A stretch of 64,000 bases of DNA from Acidulodesulfobacterium sp021802425. GTDB lineage: Bacteria; SZUA-79; Acidulodesulfobacterales; Acidulodesulfobacteraceae. Each line of letters starts with the position of its first letter. The stretch's first letter is position 1. Shown here one piece after another: positions 16,755-26,043 of this stretch. The notes under the pieces are model-generated. The model did no database searches, was not told where the DNA came from, and was given only the letters and a program-made list of their open reading frames with translations. A program made the translations under genes and the position numbers. The stretch spans positions 1 to 64,000 of the forward strand of contig JAJZXJ010000003.1 of NCBI GenBank assembly GCA_021802425.1, read 5' to 3'.

Positions 16755-17354
16755 TTATTTACGGGAAAAAGTATTCATCGCCTTTGTAAGCCCGTCCGAT
16801 ATAATAACTGACAAAATTTCATTTATGATTTTTAAAATATCCGGAATTTTTTTAATTTCTTCTTTCGAAAAATTCGACAGGACATAATCTGCCCCGGAAT
16901 CAAATTTGGCTCTGTCCGGCGAGTTAATGCCCAATTTTACGCGAATAAAATTTTTGCTCTGAAGCGAATTTATTACCGAATTAACGCCATTATGCGAACC
17001 GCCGCTGCCCCCGAACTTAATTTTATAGCTTCCAAAACCGAGGTCAAGGTCGTCGTGAATTAAAATAATGGTTGAAGCGCCGTTATTATCCGATATTTTA
17101 AAAATGCCATGCTTATTTAGCGCTTCTTTCACGGCTTTTCCGCTTAAATTCATATATGTAAGCGGCTTGATTAAATAAACATTTTTATCCGATACGGCCT
17201 TATTTGAAATCAGATAATTTTTTTTATGACTGAAAGCAGGGAAATCGCATTCTTTAGAAAAGCTATCTAAGGCAATAAATCCAAAATTATGCCGGGAAAA
17301 AGAGTATTCCTGCCCGGGATTTCCGAGACCGAATATAAATACATCAGAGGTCAT
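16755..17354 (-). CDS. pth: Peptidyl-tRNA hydrolase
   Basis: Recycles peptidyl-tRNA that drops off the ribosome. The 199-residue protein has FGLGNPGQEYSFSRHNFGF (catalytic His in RHN, about 22), KPLTYMNLSGKAV, ILIHDDLDLGFG (catalytic Asp), GGSGGSHNGVNSVI and RVKLGINSP, all in family order. It follows rplY by 20 bases in an operon prs-rplY-pth. This order is also that of B. subtilis prs-ctc-spoVC. Confidence 0.97.
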   Translation of the reverse strand: MTSDVFIFGLGNPGQEYSFSRHNFGFIALDSFSKECDFPAFSHKKNYLISNKAVSDKNVYLIKPLTYMNLSGKAVKEALNKHGIFKISDNNGASTIILIHDDLDLGFGSYKIKFGGSGGSHNGVNSVINSLQSKNFIRVKLGINSPDRAKFDSGADYVLSNFSKEEIKKIPDILKIINEILSVIISDGLTKAMNTFSRK

Positions 17355-17374
17355 TTTTCATTGGCTATATTATA

Positions 17375-18004
17375 TTAAGCCTTTGGTTGAGTTTGCGTGG
17401 TTTGGGCAGGCGCTTCCTCCTGAACTCCGGGTTGCACAATAACCTCTTCTACCGCAGGCTCTGCAACCGTAACAATAGGCGCATCCTCATCAGCCATTAT
17501 CTCGATACCCTCGCTTAGCTTTAAGTCCTTGACATGAATAATATCTCCAATCTGAAGGGATGCCACATCGATATTTATAGTATCGATTATATCTTTAGGA
17601 TAACCCTTAATTGCGATATGCCTCATAAGCGGCTCTAGAATACCTCCGAGTTTCACGCCTTCCGGCTTGCCTATAAAGTGAATAGCCGCTTCAATCTCGA
17701 TCTTCTCATCCATAGATACTTCATGAAAGTCGATATGGATAATATTATCCGTTACCGGATCCTTTTGAATCTCCTTGATCACCGCGGTTTTCCCGTTAAC
17801 CTTATCTTCCTTGCTTGCCATATTAATAAAAGATGAGATGGAATGATTTGCAAAAGTTTTAATAAAATCTTTGTAGTTTAATAAAATCCTTAAAGAATCT
17901 AAATTTCTTCCGTATATCACGGCGGGAATAAGCCCCTGGTTTCTCAGGGATTTAACATTGTCCTTTTCGTTTCTTGTATCCACATTTAAATTAATTATTT
18001 CCAA
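17375..18004 (-). CDS. rplY: Ribosomal protein bL25, CTC form
   Basis: Binds 5S rRNA in the large subunit. The N-terminal 5S-binding domain (about 1-90) has RNQGLIPAVIYGRNLDSLRI and VTDNIIHIDFHEVSMDEKI. The C-terminal beta domain (about 95-185) has GGILEPLMRHIAIKGYPKDI and GDIIHVKDLKLSEGI, making the long two-domain CTC/TL5 type at 209 residues. A disordered tail rich in Glu, Gln, Thr and Pro ends the protein. It lies between prs and pth. Confidence 0.95.
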   Translation of the reverse strand: MEIINLNVDTRNEKDNVKSLRNQGLIPAVIYGRNLDSLRILLNYKDFIKTFANHSISSFINMASKEDKVNGKTAVIKEIQKDPVTDNIIHIDFHEVSMDEKIEIEAAIHFIGKPEGVKLGGILEPLMRHIAIKGYPKDIIDTINIDVASLQIGDIIHVKDLKLSEGIEIMADEDAPIVTVAEPAVEEVIVQPGVQEEAPAQTTQTQPKA

Positions 18005-18049
18005 TGAATATCTCCTTTTATCTTATATTTTCGTTTTATAAACATTATT

Positions 18050-18997
18050 CTAAATAAAAAGCGAACTGACAGAATCCTCGTCATAAATCCTTTTAACCGC
18101 TTCAGCTAAAAGATTTGCAACACTTAAAACTTTAATTTTATTTGATAATTCCCGCCTGTTCTTTTGGTTTATAGTATCGGTAATTATTAGTTCTTTTATC
18201 GGCGAATTATCTATTTTATTCATTGCTTCGCCCGAAAGAACGCCGTGCGTCGCCATTGCAATTATCTCGCTTGCCCCGTTCTCGGAAAGCGCAGCCGCTC
18301 CCTGAGTAATCGTGCCTGCGGTATCTATCATATCGTCCAGCATAATGGCGGTTTTATTTTTAACATCCCCGATAACATTCATTATTTCGGCAACATTTGC
18401 CTTTACTCTTCTTTTATCGATAATAGCAAGGTTTGAGCCTAAATGCTTTGCAAATGCTCTTGCCCTTTCCACCGCCCCCGCATCTGGAGAAACGACTACC
18501 ATATCGGCAGGATCCAAATTTTTTTCGCTTATATATTTCATCAAAACAGGAACGGCATATAAATGGTCAACCGGAATATTAAAAAAACCCTGGATCTGCC
18601 CCGCATGCAAATCCATTGATAAAACCCTGTCCGCGCCTGCGGTAGTTATAATGTCCGCCACTAACTTAGCCGTAATCGGCACTCTAGAGGCTGTCTTTCT
18701 ATCCTGTCTTGCATACCCGTAATAAGGAATAACGGCTGTCACCCTTTTTGCCGATGCCCTTTTCATAGCATCAATCATTATTAAAAGCTCCATAAGATTT
18801 TTATCGACAGGGTTTGATGTCGATTGGACTAAAAAAACATCATACCCGCGGACATTTTCGCTTATGTTTATAAATGTTTCACCATCGCTAAAATTATAAA
18901 CCTCGGCATCTCCAAGAGATATACAAAGATATTCGGCCATTTTTTTCGCCAAATCTATATTTGAATTACCCGCGAACAGTTTTAATCTATCGAGCAT
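18050..18997 (-). CDS. prs: Ribose-phosphate pyrophosphokinase
   Basis: Makes PRPP from ribose 5-phosphate and ATP for purine, pyrimidine, NAD, His and Trp synthesis. The 315 residues are family length. They show LFAGNSNIDLAKKMAEYL at the start, the ATP loop VIPYYGYARQDRKTASRVP, VLSMDLHAGQIQGFF, VVSPDAGAVERARAFA and the PRPP loop ML-DDMIDTAGTI near residue 225. A Shine-Dalgarno AAAGGA lies 7 bases upstream. tRNA-Gln precedes it on the same strand. The leader between them is folded and GC-rich. Confidence 0.97.
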   Translation of the reverse strand: MLDRLKLFAGNSNIDLAKKMAEYLCISLGDAEVYNFSDGETFINISENVRGYDVFLVQSTSNPVDKNLMELLIMIDAMKRASAKRVTAVIPYYGYARQDRKTASRVPITAKLVADIITTAGADRVLSMDLHAGQIQGFFNIPVDHLYAVPVLMKYISEKNLDPADMVVVSPDAGAVERARAFAKHLGSNLAIIDKRRVKANVAEIMNVIGDVKNKTAIMLDDMIDTAGTITQGAAALSENGASEIIAMATHGVLSGEAMNKIDNSPIKELIITDTINQKNRRELSNKIKVLSVANLLAEAVKRIYDEDSVSSLFI

Positions 18998-19012
18998 AAT
19001 TTTTCCTTTTGG

Positions 19013-19057
19013 GCTGGGAGGATGACTCCCTTCGGTCGTGATCGTCTGCCGACCAGC
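19013..19057 (-). other. Structured prs leader RNA
   Basis: Read on the minus strand, GCTGG and CCAGC bound a 45-base segment containing a TCGG/CCGA stem and a GGGAG-TCATC-CTCCC hairpin. It ends 16 bases before the prs ATG. It is markedly more GC-rich than its surroundings. It may be a processing or attenuation structure after tRNA-Gln; no known riboswitch is recognised. Confidence 0.4.
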
Positions 19058-19315
19058 ATCATTATTTTATTTTACTGCTTTCGTCTTACATACTGCTTGG
19101 CTGGGGCGGGAGGATNNNNNNNNNNNNNNNNNNNNNNNNNNNNNNNNNNNNNNNNNNNNNNNNNNNNNNNNNNNNNNNNNNNNNNNNNNNNNNNNNNNNN
19201 NNNNNNNNNNNNNNNGGGAGGATGACTCCCTTCGGTCGTGATCGTCTGCCGACCAGCATCATTATTTTATTTTACTGCTTTCGTCTTACATACTGCTTGG
19301 CTGGGGCGGGAGGAT
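19016..19315. repeat. Identical 100-bp copies flanking an N gap (assembly overlap)
   Basis: Bases 19016-19115 and 19216-19315 are identical over all 100 positions and are separated by exactly 100 N (19116-19215). The copies run up to the gap on both sides, as expected when two contigs sharing an end overlap are scaffolded rather than merged. The truncated tRNA-Gln 3' end at 19098-19115 is therefore an artefact. The stretch 18998-19297 holds only the prs leader, the gap and this duplicate. Confidence 0.92.
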
Positions 19316-19372
19316 TCGAACCTCCGAATGCAGGAATCAAAATCCTGTGACTTGCCGCTTGTCGACGCCCCA
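19298..19372 (-). tRNA. tRNA-Gln (anticodon TTG)
   Basis: On the minus strand a 75-base cloverleaf: acceptor TGGGGCG with CGCCCCA, anticodon stem CAGGA/TCCTG around loop TTTTGAT (anticodon TTG), T-arm GGAGGTTCGAATCCTCC, discriminator G and an encoded CCA. It lies between spoVG and prs and may be cut from the same transcript. Confidence 0.97.
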
Positions 19373-19411
19373 ATTTTAAATAAAATTAAAGAGGATTTTG
19401 GGATTTTAATG

Positions 19412-19675
19412 CTAATCCTGGCTATTTATAGCGGCTTCATACGCGCTAAGCACAACCGATTCTATCATATCTCTTGTTTCATTATTTAACGGATGAGCCG
19501 TATCTTTAAATGTTCCGTCCTTTCTTTTTTTGCTCGGCATTGCAACAAACAAACCTTCCTTGCCGTTTATTATTTTAAGGTCCCTGACAACAAAACAGTT
19601 ATCAAAGGTGATAGTAACATAGGCTTTTAATTTTTCTTCATCAACAGGAAACACATTAACTTCAGTAACTTGCAT
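19412..19675 (-). CDS. spoVG: SpoVG family RNA/DNA-binding regulator
   Basis: Small nucleic-acid-binding protein known in Firmicutes and spirochaetes as a regulator; in non-sporulating bacteria its role is post-transcriptional or unknown. The 87 residues match the family throughout: VTEVNVFPVDEEKLKAYVTI, TFDNCFVVRDLKIINGKEGL, FVAMPSKKRKDGTFKDTAHP and a final helix ETRDMIESVVLSAYE. The short length lacks the acidic tail of Bacillus SpoVG. An AGGAGG-like site precedes the ATG. It lies between ispE and tRNA-Gln/prs, an order close to that of B. subtilis. Confidence 0.95.
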   Translation of the reverse strand: MQVTEVNVFPVDEEKLKAYVTITFDNCFVVRDLKIINGKEGLFVAMPSKKRKDGTFKDTAHPLNNETRDMIESVVLSAYEAAINSQD

Positions 19676-19711
19676 AGCAAACCTCCAAATAAGATAAGTT
19701 GCGTAAATAAT

Positions 19712-20659
19712 TTATAAAGTTGTTGCCAAAGAACCTGATACTATCCTTCTATTAAAAGGAGCTGACTCTAAATTAGCCAGATATGCTACCGCCTTTTCTT
19801 TGCTTTTAAATGCGCCAAAAACAGTGGAACCGCTTCCCGATAAAAGGGATACTTCGGCGCCCCGCCGCATCATAGAATCCTTAATTTCCTTGAGCATCGG
19901 ATACTTTCTAAATATTACGGCCTCGAAATCGTTTTCGAATTTTATATTTTTAAAATCTAAGTATTGAATATTATAATAATTCAGGTTATTTGTCAATAAA
20001 AAATCGTCAAAATAATTATATGCCTCTTTTGTGCCTATTCCAAAATCAGGAATTATGATTACAATAAAGTATTTTGGCAAAGCCGCCTCGGGAATTTCAT
20101 AAATATTTTCCCCAAACCCCGTTATAATTGCATCGCCTTTAGTTAAAAAAAAGGGGGCATCCGACCCCAATTCAAAGGCTAATTCTTGCAATTCACGGAG
20201 ACTAAGTGCCCCCCCGAATATTTCATTTAATTTTAGCATCATCCCCGCGCCGTCGCTTGATCCGCCGCCTAATCCCGCTTTAAGAGGGATATTTTTTTCT
20301 ACTAAAACATCGATACCCTTATCTTTAATATGTAATCTTTTAAAATAAATTTTAGCCGCTTTTATAATTATGTTGTCCAGGTTTGCAATGGATTCTAATT
20401 CGGATTTAAAAATATCTTTCTTTAATATCCTGCCCGGGATAACGGAAATTTCATAGCAACCATCCGTAAATTTAAAGGAAATTTTATCAAAAATTCCAAT
20501 TTTACGCATTAAAGATTGAATTTTATGAAGATTATTAGACCCCTTTTCGCCTATCTTTAATGAAAAATTAACTTTGGCGGGGGCATGATAGCAGAAACTT
20601 GTTGAATCAGGCGGGGTTAGCTTTTCGTAATCCTTAAAATAACGGTTCAGATGTTCCAT
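19712..20659 (-). CDS. ispE: 4-diphosphocytidyl-2-C-methyl-D-erythritol kinase
   Basis: ATP-dependent kinase of the MEP isoprenoid pathway. GHMP-kinase motifs: PAKVNFSLKIGEKGSNNLHK near residue 28, PLKAGLGGGSSDGAGMM (ATP loop, about 128), ELGSDAPFFLTKGDAI, and GSGSTVFGAF at the C-terminus. The 315 residues include about 20 extra N-terminal residues. The start lies 13 bases inside the 3' end of nuoN, so ispE is translated from the tail of the complex I transcript. Confidence 0.95.
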   Translation of the reverse strand: MEHLNRYFKDYEKLTPPDSTSFCYHAPAKVNFSLKIGEKGSNNLHKIQSLMRKIGIFDKISFKFTDGCYEISVIPGRILKKDIFKSELESIANLDNIIIKAAKIYFKRLHIKDKGIDVLVEKNIPLKAGLGGGSSDGAGMMLKLNEIFGGALSLRELQELAFELGSDAPFFLTKGDAIITGFGENIYEIPEAALPKYFIVIIIPDFGIGTKEAYNYFDDFLLTNNLNYYNIQYLDFKNIKFENDFEAVIFRKYPMLKEIKDSMMRRGAEVSLLSGSGSTVFGAFKSKEKAVAYLANLESAPFNRRIVSGSLATTL

Positions 20660-22227
20660 AACGAACTTATGGAATTATGCGCAAAATTTATAAATAATTG
20701 CGGATAAATACCCATTAGCAATGTAAAAAATAGGCAGATAAAAATTACTATCATTAATCCTTCGTTTATTTTACCGTTAACAATGCCGAAATCGCCGGAG
20801 GGCTTACCTGAGCCGGCTCCGCCGGACATGCCGCCTCTCTGTGCCCCGTTTGATGATGCAATTAATTCTTCCTTCTCCGGCATGTACATCTGTACTATTA
20901 TCTTTATGTAGTAAAATGCGGCAAAAGCGCTGTTAATAAAGGCTATTAAGACCAGCAGGTTATATCTTGATTTAATTGCCGCCGAAAACACGTAAAATTT
21001 TCCCATAAAGCCTGAAGTGACAGGGATTCCAGCCAAAGATAAAAGAAAAAATGTCATGGCGGCTGCAACGATAGGGTACTTATATCCGATGCCCGAATAT
21101 TTTTTAATGTCTAAAGACATTAAATCAAAATTTTCAAATATAATGACAACCGCGAATGCCCCGGCTGTCATAAAAACATACGCCAATAAATAAAAAAGGG
21201 TTCCGGAATATCCGTAATATCCGCCGCCTATAATCCCCACGAGTATATAGCCTGCCTGCGCTATGGACGAATATGCCAGCAGCCTTTTAATATTTGAGGA
21301 CATAAGAGCCGCAATATTTCCAAATGACATCGAAAGTATAGCAAGCAGCCATAATATATTATTAAAGTTCATTATATTAAAATTATAAATAAGGGAAAAT
21401 ATTCTTAAAAAAATTGCGAAAGCCGCTATTTTAACACCTGTTGCCATAAAATTAGTAACCGGCGTGGGAGCTCCGTCATAAGCATCCGGCGTCCATGCAT
21501 GAAACGGAAAAAGCGACATTTTAAATGCAAGCCCCACTAAGAATAAAATCAGTCCTATAGCAAGATAAATCTTTATATTGTCAAAATTTACCAATCCTTT
21601 GCTTGCAATATTAACGATAAAAAAATGGATATTATACAAATTTAGATGGCCGGTAGCGGCATAAATAAATACTGATCCAAAAATTAAAAACGCGGATGCA
21701 AAAGTCCCGAGCACAAAATATTTTAATGCAGCTTCGGTGCTTCTTGCGTTTCCCTTTAAATAGCCTGTGAGAATATATGCGGTAATAGACATAAATTCGA
21801 TAGACAAAAACACCATAATAAGATTATTCGATGACACCAAAAGCATCATCGAGGCTACCCCGAATAAAATAAGGCTATAATATTCGGGAAGCGGTACTTC
21901 AAAATTATTTATATAATTGTTTGACATCAAGATTGTTAAAAAACCTGAAAAAAGGATGCCGATAAATATAAATACGGAGAACTTGTTGAAAACAATAGAG
22001 CCATAAAAACCGTCTATTGTCCTCCCCGACAACATTAAAATATAAAGCATGGAAAAACCAATGCTTATAAGGGAAAGATAATATGGATTATCACTTTTTG
22101 AAAGTTTTTCAAAAAAAGTAAGAAAAAGAACTATAAAGGCAAAAATTATAATAATAGCCTCAGGTATTACGCTTAGCATGCCTTCTTCCAAAAAATTAAT
22201 ATTATATACTTGCGATACATCAAGCAT
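20647..22227 (-). CDS. nuoN: NADH-quinone oxidoreductase subunit N
   Basis: Antiporter-like proton-pumping subunit of complex I. The 526-residue product has about 14 hydrophobic segments. The conserved membrane Glu is in FLSIEFMSITAYIL. The Lys is in LAFKMSLFPFHAWTPDAYDG, and a second is in SSNIKRLLAYSSIAQAGYIL. A Gly/Ser-rich hydrophilic loop (about 455-480) before the last helix is unusual but not disabling. It overlaps nuoM by eight bases and ispE by 13, so the three are translationally linked. Confidence 0.96.
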   Translation of the reverse strand: MLDVSQVYNINFLEEGMLSVIPEAIIIIFAFIVLFLTFFEKLSKSDNPYYLSLISIGFSMLYILMLSGRTIDGFYGSIVFNKFSVFIFIGILFSGFLTILMSNNYINNFEVPLPEYYSLILFGVASMMLLVSSNNLIMVFLSIEFMSITAYILTGYLKGNARSTEAALKYFVLGTFASAFLIFGSVFIYAATGHLNLYNIHFFIVNIASKGLVNFDNIKIYLAIGLILFLVGLAFKMSLFPFHAWTPDAYDGAPTPVTNFMATGVKIAAFAIFLRIFSLIYNFNIMNFNNILWLLAILSMSFGNIAALMSSNIKRLLAYSSIAQAGYILVGIIGGGYYGYSGTLFYLLAYVFMTAGAFAVVIIFENFDLMSLDIKKYSGIGYKYPIVAAAMTFFLLSLAGIPVTSGFMGKFYVFSAAIKSRYNLLVLIAFINSAFAAFYYIKIIVQMYMPEKEELIASSNGAQRGGMSGGAGSGKPSGDFGIVNGKINEGLMIVIFICLFFTLLMGIYPQLFINFAHNSISSLWNI

Positions 22228-23761
22228 TGGACAACCCCATCTTTAATTTAATTAAATTGTGAATATATCCATGACGGCTTATCATGCCGAGAAAATGTAC
22301 CACCGTAGGATCAATTCTTTCTAAAAACGGCGCGGGATAAAATCCTATAAGAAACATCAGTAATATTAACGGTAAAACCGTAATAATTTCCCTTAAATCC
22401 ATGTCCTGAAAACTTTCTATTTGAGGGTTTGTGATGCCTTGAAACATAATCCGCTGGAACATCCATAACAGGTAAACCGCTGCAAAAATTATTCCGCTTG
22501 TGGCAATTATCGTTAAAAGCATATAATGATTAAAAGACCCGATCAATATTAAAAATTCCCCCACAAAACCGTTTAAACCGGGTAGTCCGATGGACGCCAG
22601 AACGGAAATCATAAAAAGCGTAGTAAGTATCGGGGCTTTTTTTGCAATACCGCCAAAATCCGCAATTTGCCTCGTATGTGCCCTCTCGTAAAGCATTCCC
22701 ACGAAAAGAAATAGCGCTCCGGTGGTAATCCCATGGTTTAAAAGTTGAAGGATAGAACCATCCACGCTAATTGCGGACATTGCAAATAAGCCCAGCATTA
22801 TAAAACCCATATGCGAAACACTTGAAAATGCCACCAATCTCTTTAAATCCTTTTGAACCATGGAAACTAATGCCCCGTATAGAACCCCTATAACTCCGAT
22901 AATAATAACTATCGGCGCAAGCATTAAAGTTGCGCCGGGCAAAAGAGGCATCGCAAACCTGAAAAATCCATAAACCCCAAATTTTAAAAGAACACCCGCA
23001 AGTATGACGCTGCCAGCTGTAGGGGCTTCGGTATGGGCATCCGGAAGCCATGTGTGAAATGGAAAAACCGGTATCTTAATCGCAAAACCCAAAAATAAAG
23101 CGATAAATAGCAATATTTGAAGATTAATCGGTATATGGGTATTATATAATCTCAAGATATTAAATGTAAAATTTCCCGTCTGCTCGTAATGAAGTATAAA
23201 GATATAAATTAACCCGAATAACATTATAAGCGACCCCGACAATGTGTACAGGACAAATTTGACGGCCGAATACACCCTTCTGCCCGTTCCCCACATTCCG
23301 ATAATAAAATACATAGGAATCAGCATGAATTCCCAGAATAAATAAAATAAAAGAACATCTAACGATGCAAATGTTCCGATCATAAATGTTTCGAGTATCA
23401 GCATCAATATGACAAATTCCTTTACATGGTCTTTTATATATCTATAGCTTGAAATGAGGGAAACAAATGTTAAAAGGGTCGTTAATAAAATTAAGAACAG
23501 GCTTACGCCGTCTATTCCCAAAAAATATGACGCGCCGAATGTGCTTATCCAGTTTAATTTTTCGACAAATTGGAATTTATATGTATCCGGTTTAAAATAA
23601 ACAAAAAGATAAACCGAAAAAATAAATTCTACAAGGGATAAAATTGAGGCAAGATTTCTTAATAATCCTTCATTTTTTTTATTAATAAAAATCAATAAAA
23701 TAACCGAAGCCAATGGAAAAAAAATCAATATAGACAAAAGATATTTTATAAAGAAATCCAT
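22220..23761 (-). CDS. nuoM: NADH-quinone oxidoreductase subunit M
   Basis: Second antiporter-like pumping subunit. The 513 residues show the key Glu in LFYLFWEFMLIPMYFI, Lys in FAIKIPVFPFHTWLPDAHTE, GSVILAGVLLKFGVYGFFRF, and LKRLVAFSSVSHMGFIMLGL, all with usual spacing. Nothing in it departs from the family. Confidence 0.97.
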   Translation of the reverse strand: MDFFIKYLLSILIFFPLASVILLIFINKKNEGLLRNLASILSLVEFIFSVYLFVYFKPDTYKFQFVEKLNWISTFGASYFLGIDGVSLFLILLTTLLTFVSLISSYRYIKDHVKEFVILMLILETFMIGTFASLDVLLFYLFWEFMLIPMYFIIGMWGTGRRVYSAVKFVLYTLSGSLIMLFGLIYIFILHYEQTGNFTFNILRLYNTHIPINLQILLFIALFLGFAIKIPVFPFHTWLPDAHTEAPTAGSVILAGVLLKFGVYGFFRFAMPLLPGATLMLAPIVIIIGVIGVLYGALVSMVQKDLKRLVAFSSVSHMGFIMLGLFAMSAISVDGSILQLLNHGITTGALFLFVGMLYERAHTRQIADFGGIAKKAPILTTLFMISVLASIGLPGLNGFVGEFLILIGSFNHYMLLTIIATSGIIFAAVYLLWMFQRIMFQGITNPQIESFQDMDLREIITVLPLILLMFLIGFYPAPFLERIDPTVVHFLGMISRHGYIHNLIKLKMGLSNA

Positions 23762-23808
23762 ATTCGTTAACCTTCGTTAAACCGTTATTAAATTAATATA
23801 TGCTTAAA

Positions 23809-25692
23809 TCACCTGATAAAAAAATAAAAAAGCAATGCGGCAACCCCGATAGTCAGAGTTAAAATATAACTCATTAACATGCCGTTTTGAATTCTTTTTG
23901 CTTTAACCCCAAAAAATGCAAAACCTGATGCAATACCGTTAACAGCTCCGTCAATAATTAAAACATCTACAACCTTCCATAAAAAATTGGCAAAGCCCAG
24001 AGCCGGCTTGACAATTATTGCATTATATATCTCATCGATATAAACCTTGTTATAGGACAATGCGTATATAGGCTTAAAAATATTTTTAATCTTTTCAGGG
24101 TCAATAGCCTTTTTGATATATAAAAGATAGGCTATAAATATTCCAAGAAGTCCGGCCAAAACCGATATGAGGCTTAAAATGTACCACGGAGTATTGTTGA
24201 CGAATGGGGCAAAGTTATATGAGTTTTTGAAGTCAACATGTAAAAAACTATAAAATATGGAATTATTAAATGGGGGAATACCCAGAAACCCGATTATTAA
24301 GGCAAGCGACGCCAGTATTATCATGGGAATAGTCATAATTTTCGGGGATTCATGGACATGCACCTTTGGATCTAGATTAGATTCTCCAAAAAAAGCCGTG
24401 AATATTAATCTAAAAATATAAAAAGCGGTCATTAAAGCGGTAATTTCTCCAATTACCCATGCAAAATAAAAACCCTTATTGTAAACATCCGCCAATATTG
24501 CGTCTTTACTAAAAAATCCGGAAAAAGGGGGTATGCCGGAAAGGGCAAGGCCGCCGACTATGAATGTAATAGCGGTAGTTTTCATCTTTGAATATAGCCC
24601 GCCCATCTTTCTTAAGTCTAACTCGCCTGCAAGTCCATGCATTACACTGCCCGCGGTTAAAAATAGCAACCCTTTAAAAACCGCATGCGAGATAAGATGA
24701 AATATTCCTGCCGTATAAGAACCAATGCCCACGGCCATGAACATATATCCCAATTGGCTTATGGTTGAATACGCTATAATCCTTTTAATATCGAACTGCG
24801 TCAAAGCTATAAATGCGGCCAAAAATGCGGTAAGCGTCCCAATCGTTAAAACAACTTCGGATGCAAATTGCGAATATGAGAAGATTACATGAAATCTTGC
24901 AATCATATAAACGCCGGCGGTAACCATGGTAGCCGCATGAATTAATGCGCTGACCGGGGTAGGTCCCTCCATCGCATCAGGCAGCCACACATGCAGAGGA
25001 AATTGCGCCGATTTTCCGACGGCTCCCGCGAATAGCAGCAAAGCGATAATCGTAACGGTAATGGACGGAATGGACGGAATCATTTTGAATATAGTTTCAT
25101 AATTGAGGGTTCCCGTAGTGACAAATAACAAAAAAATGCCGACCGCAAACCCGAAGTCTCCCACTCTATTAACTATAAAGGCTTTTTTCCCCGCATCCGA
25201 AGCGGATTTCTTCTCATACCAGAACCCGATCAAGATATACGAACAAAACCCGACAGCTTCCCAGAATACATATAAAAGCAAAAGATTATTGGAAATTACG
25301 AGCATTATCATGGAGAAAACAAAAAGATTTAAGAACGAAAAATATCTCGCAAAACCCTTATCATCCCTCATATATCCTATCGAATATATATGCACGAGGG
25401 CGCTTACACCCGTAACCATAACGAGCATCACGACGGAAAGCCTGTCTATGACCGCAGATACCCCTGCCTTAAAGTTTGCCGCATGAATCCAGGGATAAAG
25501 CGTAGTCGTAAATCCATGCGTATATGAAACGATAAAAAACAAAACAGAAGAAAGAATAAAGGATATTACTACAAAAGAACTTGCTATATAACCGGAATAT
25601 CCCTTGAAATATTTTCCAAATAGTCCCCAGAGAAACCAACCCGCAAAGGGAAATAACGGTATCAGCCATGTAATTATAAATTTTGCGTCCAT
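23809..25692 (-). CDS. nuoL: NADH-quinone oxidoreductase subunit L
   Basis: Distal antiporter-like pumping subunit with the long lateral helix. The 627 residues contain the key Glu in LLYVFWEAVGFCSYILIGFW, the Lys in GAVGKSAQFPLHVWLPDAME, GPTPVSALIHAATMVTAGVY and IKRIIAYSTISQLGYMFMA. The C-terminal part has the expected amphipathic region and final transmembrane helix (about 600-622). It starts 11 bases after nuoK. Confidence 0.97.
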   Translation of the reverse strand: MDAKFIITWLIPLFPFAGWFLWGLFGKYFKGYSGYIASSFVVISFILSSVLFFIVSYTHGFTTTLYPWIHAANFKAGVSAVIDRLSVVMLVMVTGVSALVHIYSIGYMRDDKGFARYFSFLNLFVFSMIMLVISNNLLLLYVFWEAVGFCSYILIGFWYEKKSASDAGKKAFIVNRVGDFGFAVGIFLLFVTTGTLNYETIFKMIPSIPSITVTIIALLLFAGAVGKSAQFPLHVWLPDAMEGPTPVSALIHAATMVTAGVYMIARFHVIFSYSQFASEVVLTIGTLTAFLAAFIALTQFDIKRIIAYSTISQLGYMFMAVGIGSYTAGIFHLISHAVFKGLLFLTAGSVMHGLAGELDLRKMGGLYSKMKTTAITFIVGGLALSGIPPFSGFFSKDAILADVYNKGFYFAWVIGEITALMTAFYIFRLIFTAFFGESNLDPKVHVHESPKIMTIPMIILASLALIIGFLGIPPFNNSIFYSFLHVDFKNSYNFAPFVNNTPWYILSLISVLAGLLGIFIAYLLYIKKAIDPEKIKNIFKPIYALSYNKVYIDEIYNAIIVKPALGFANFLWKVVDVLIIDGAVNGIASGFAFFGVKAKRIQNGMLMSYILTLTIGVAALLFYFFIR

Positions 25693-25703
25693 TAAAATAT
25701 CCT

Positions 25704-26003
25704 TTATAATTTTAATTCATTTGCCTTATCTATATCGACCGTTCCCTTTTCCCTGTAAAACGCAACGGCAATGCCGAGGGCTATTGCGGCTTCGGCGGCG
25801 GCCACGACCATCACAAAAATAACGAAAATGTCCCCGTCTATAAGATTAAGGTAGTTTGAAACGGCAACGAATCCCAAATTAGCGGCATTAAACATTAACT
25901 CCAAACTCATAAATATTACTATTAAGTTTTTGCGCATTAAAACACCGAGCATCCCGATGCAAAAAATTATTCCCGCAACTATTAAATAACCGTTTATCGA
26001 CAT
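25704..26003 (-). CDS. nuoK: NADH-quinone oxidoreductase subunit K
   Basis: Three-helix membrane subunit of 99 residues in the proton channel region. The conserved Glu pair appears as MSLELMFNAANLGFVA (about 33) and VMVVAAAEAAIALGIAVAFY (about 65-84). Length and hydrophobic profile match the family. Confidence 0.97.
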   Translation of the reverse strand: MSINGYLIVAGIIFCIGMLGVLMRKNLIVIFMSLELMFNAANLGFVAVSNYLNLIDGDIFVIFVMVVAAAEAAIALGIAVAFYREKGTVDIDKANELKL

Positions 26004-26043
26004 TTTTATTATAAATTAAAATTATTTAAATTTAGTAATTCAA

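Noticed and set aside
19022..19489. Open frames running across the second N run
   Set aside because: They pass through undetermined bases, a contig-overlap artefact and a tRNA on the other strand.
25103..25486. 127-codon open frame opposite nuoL
   Set aside because: Shadow of the nuoL reading frame; no family pattern or ribosome site.
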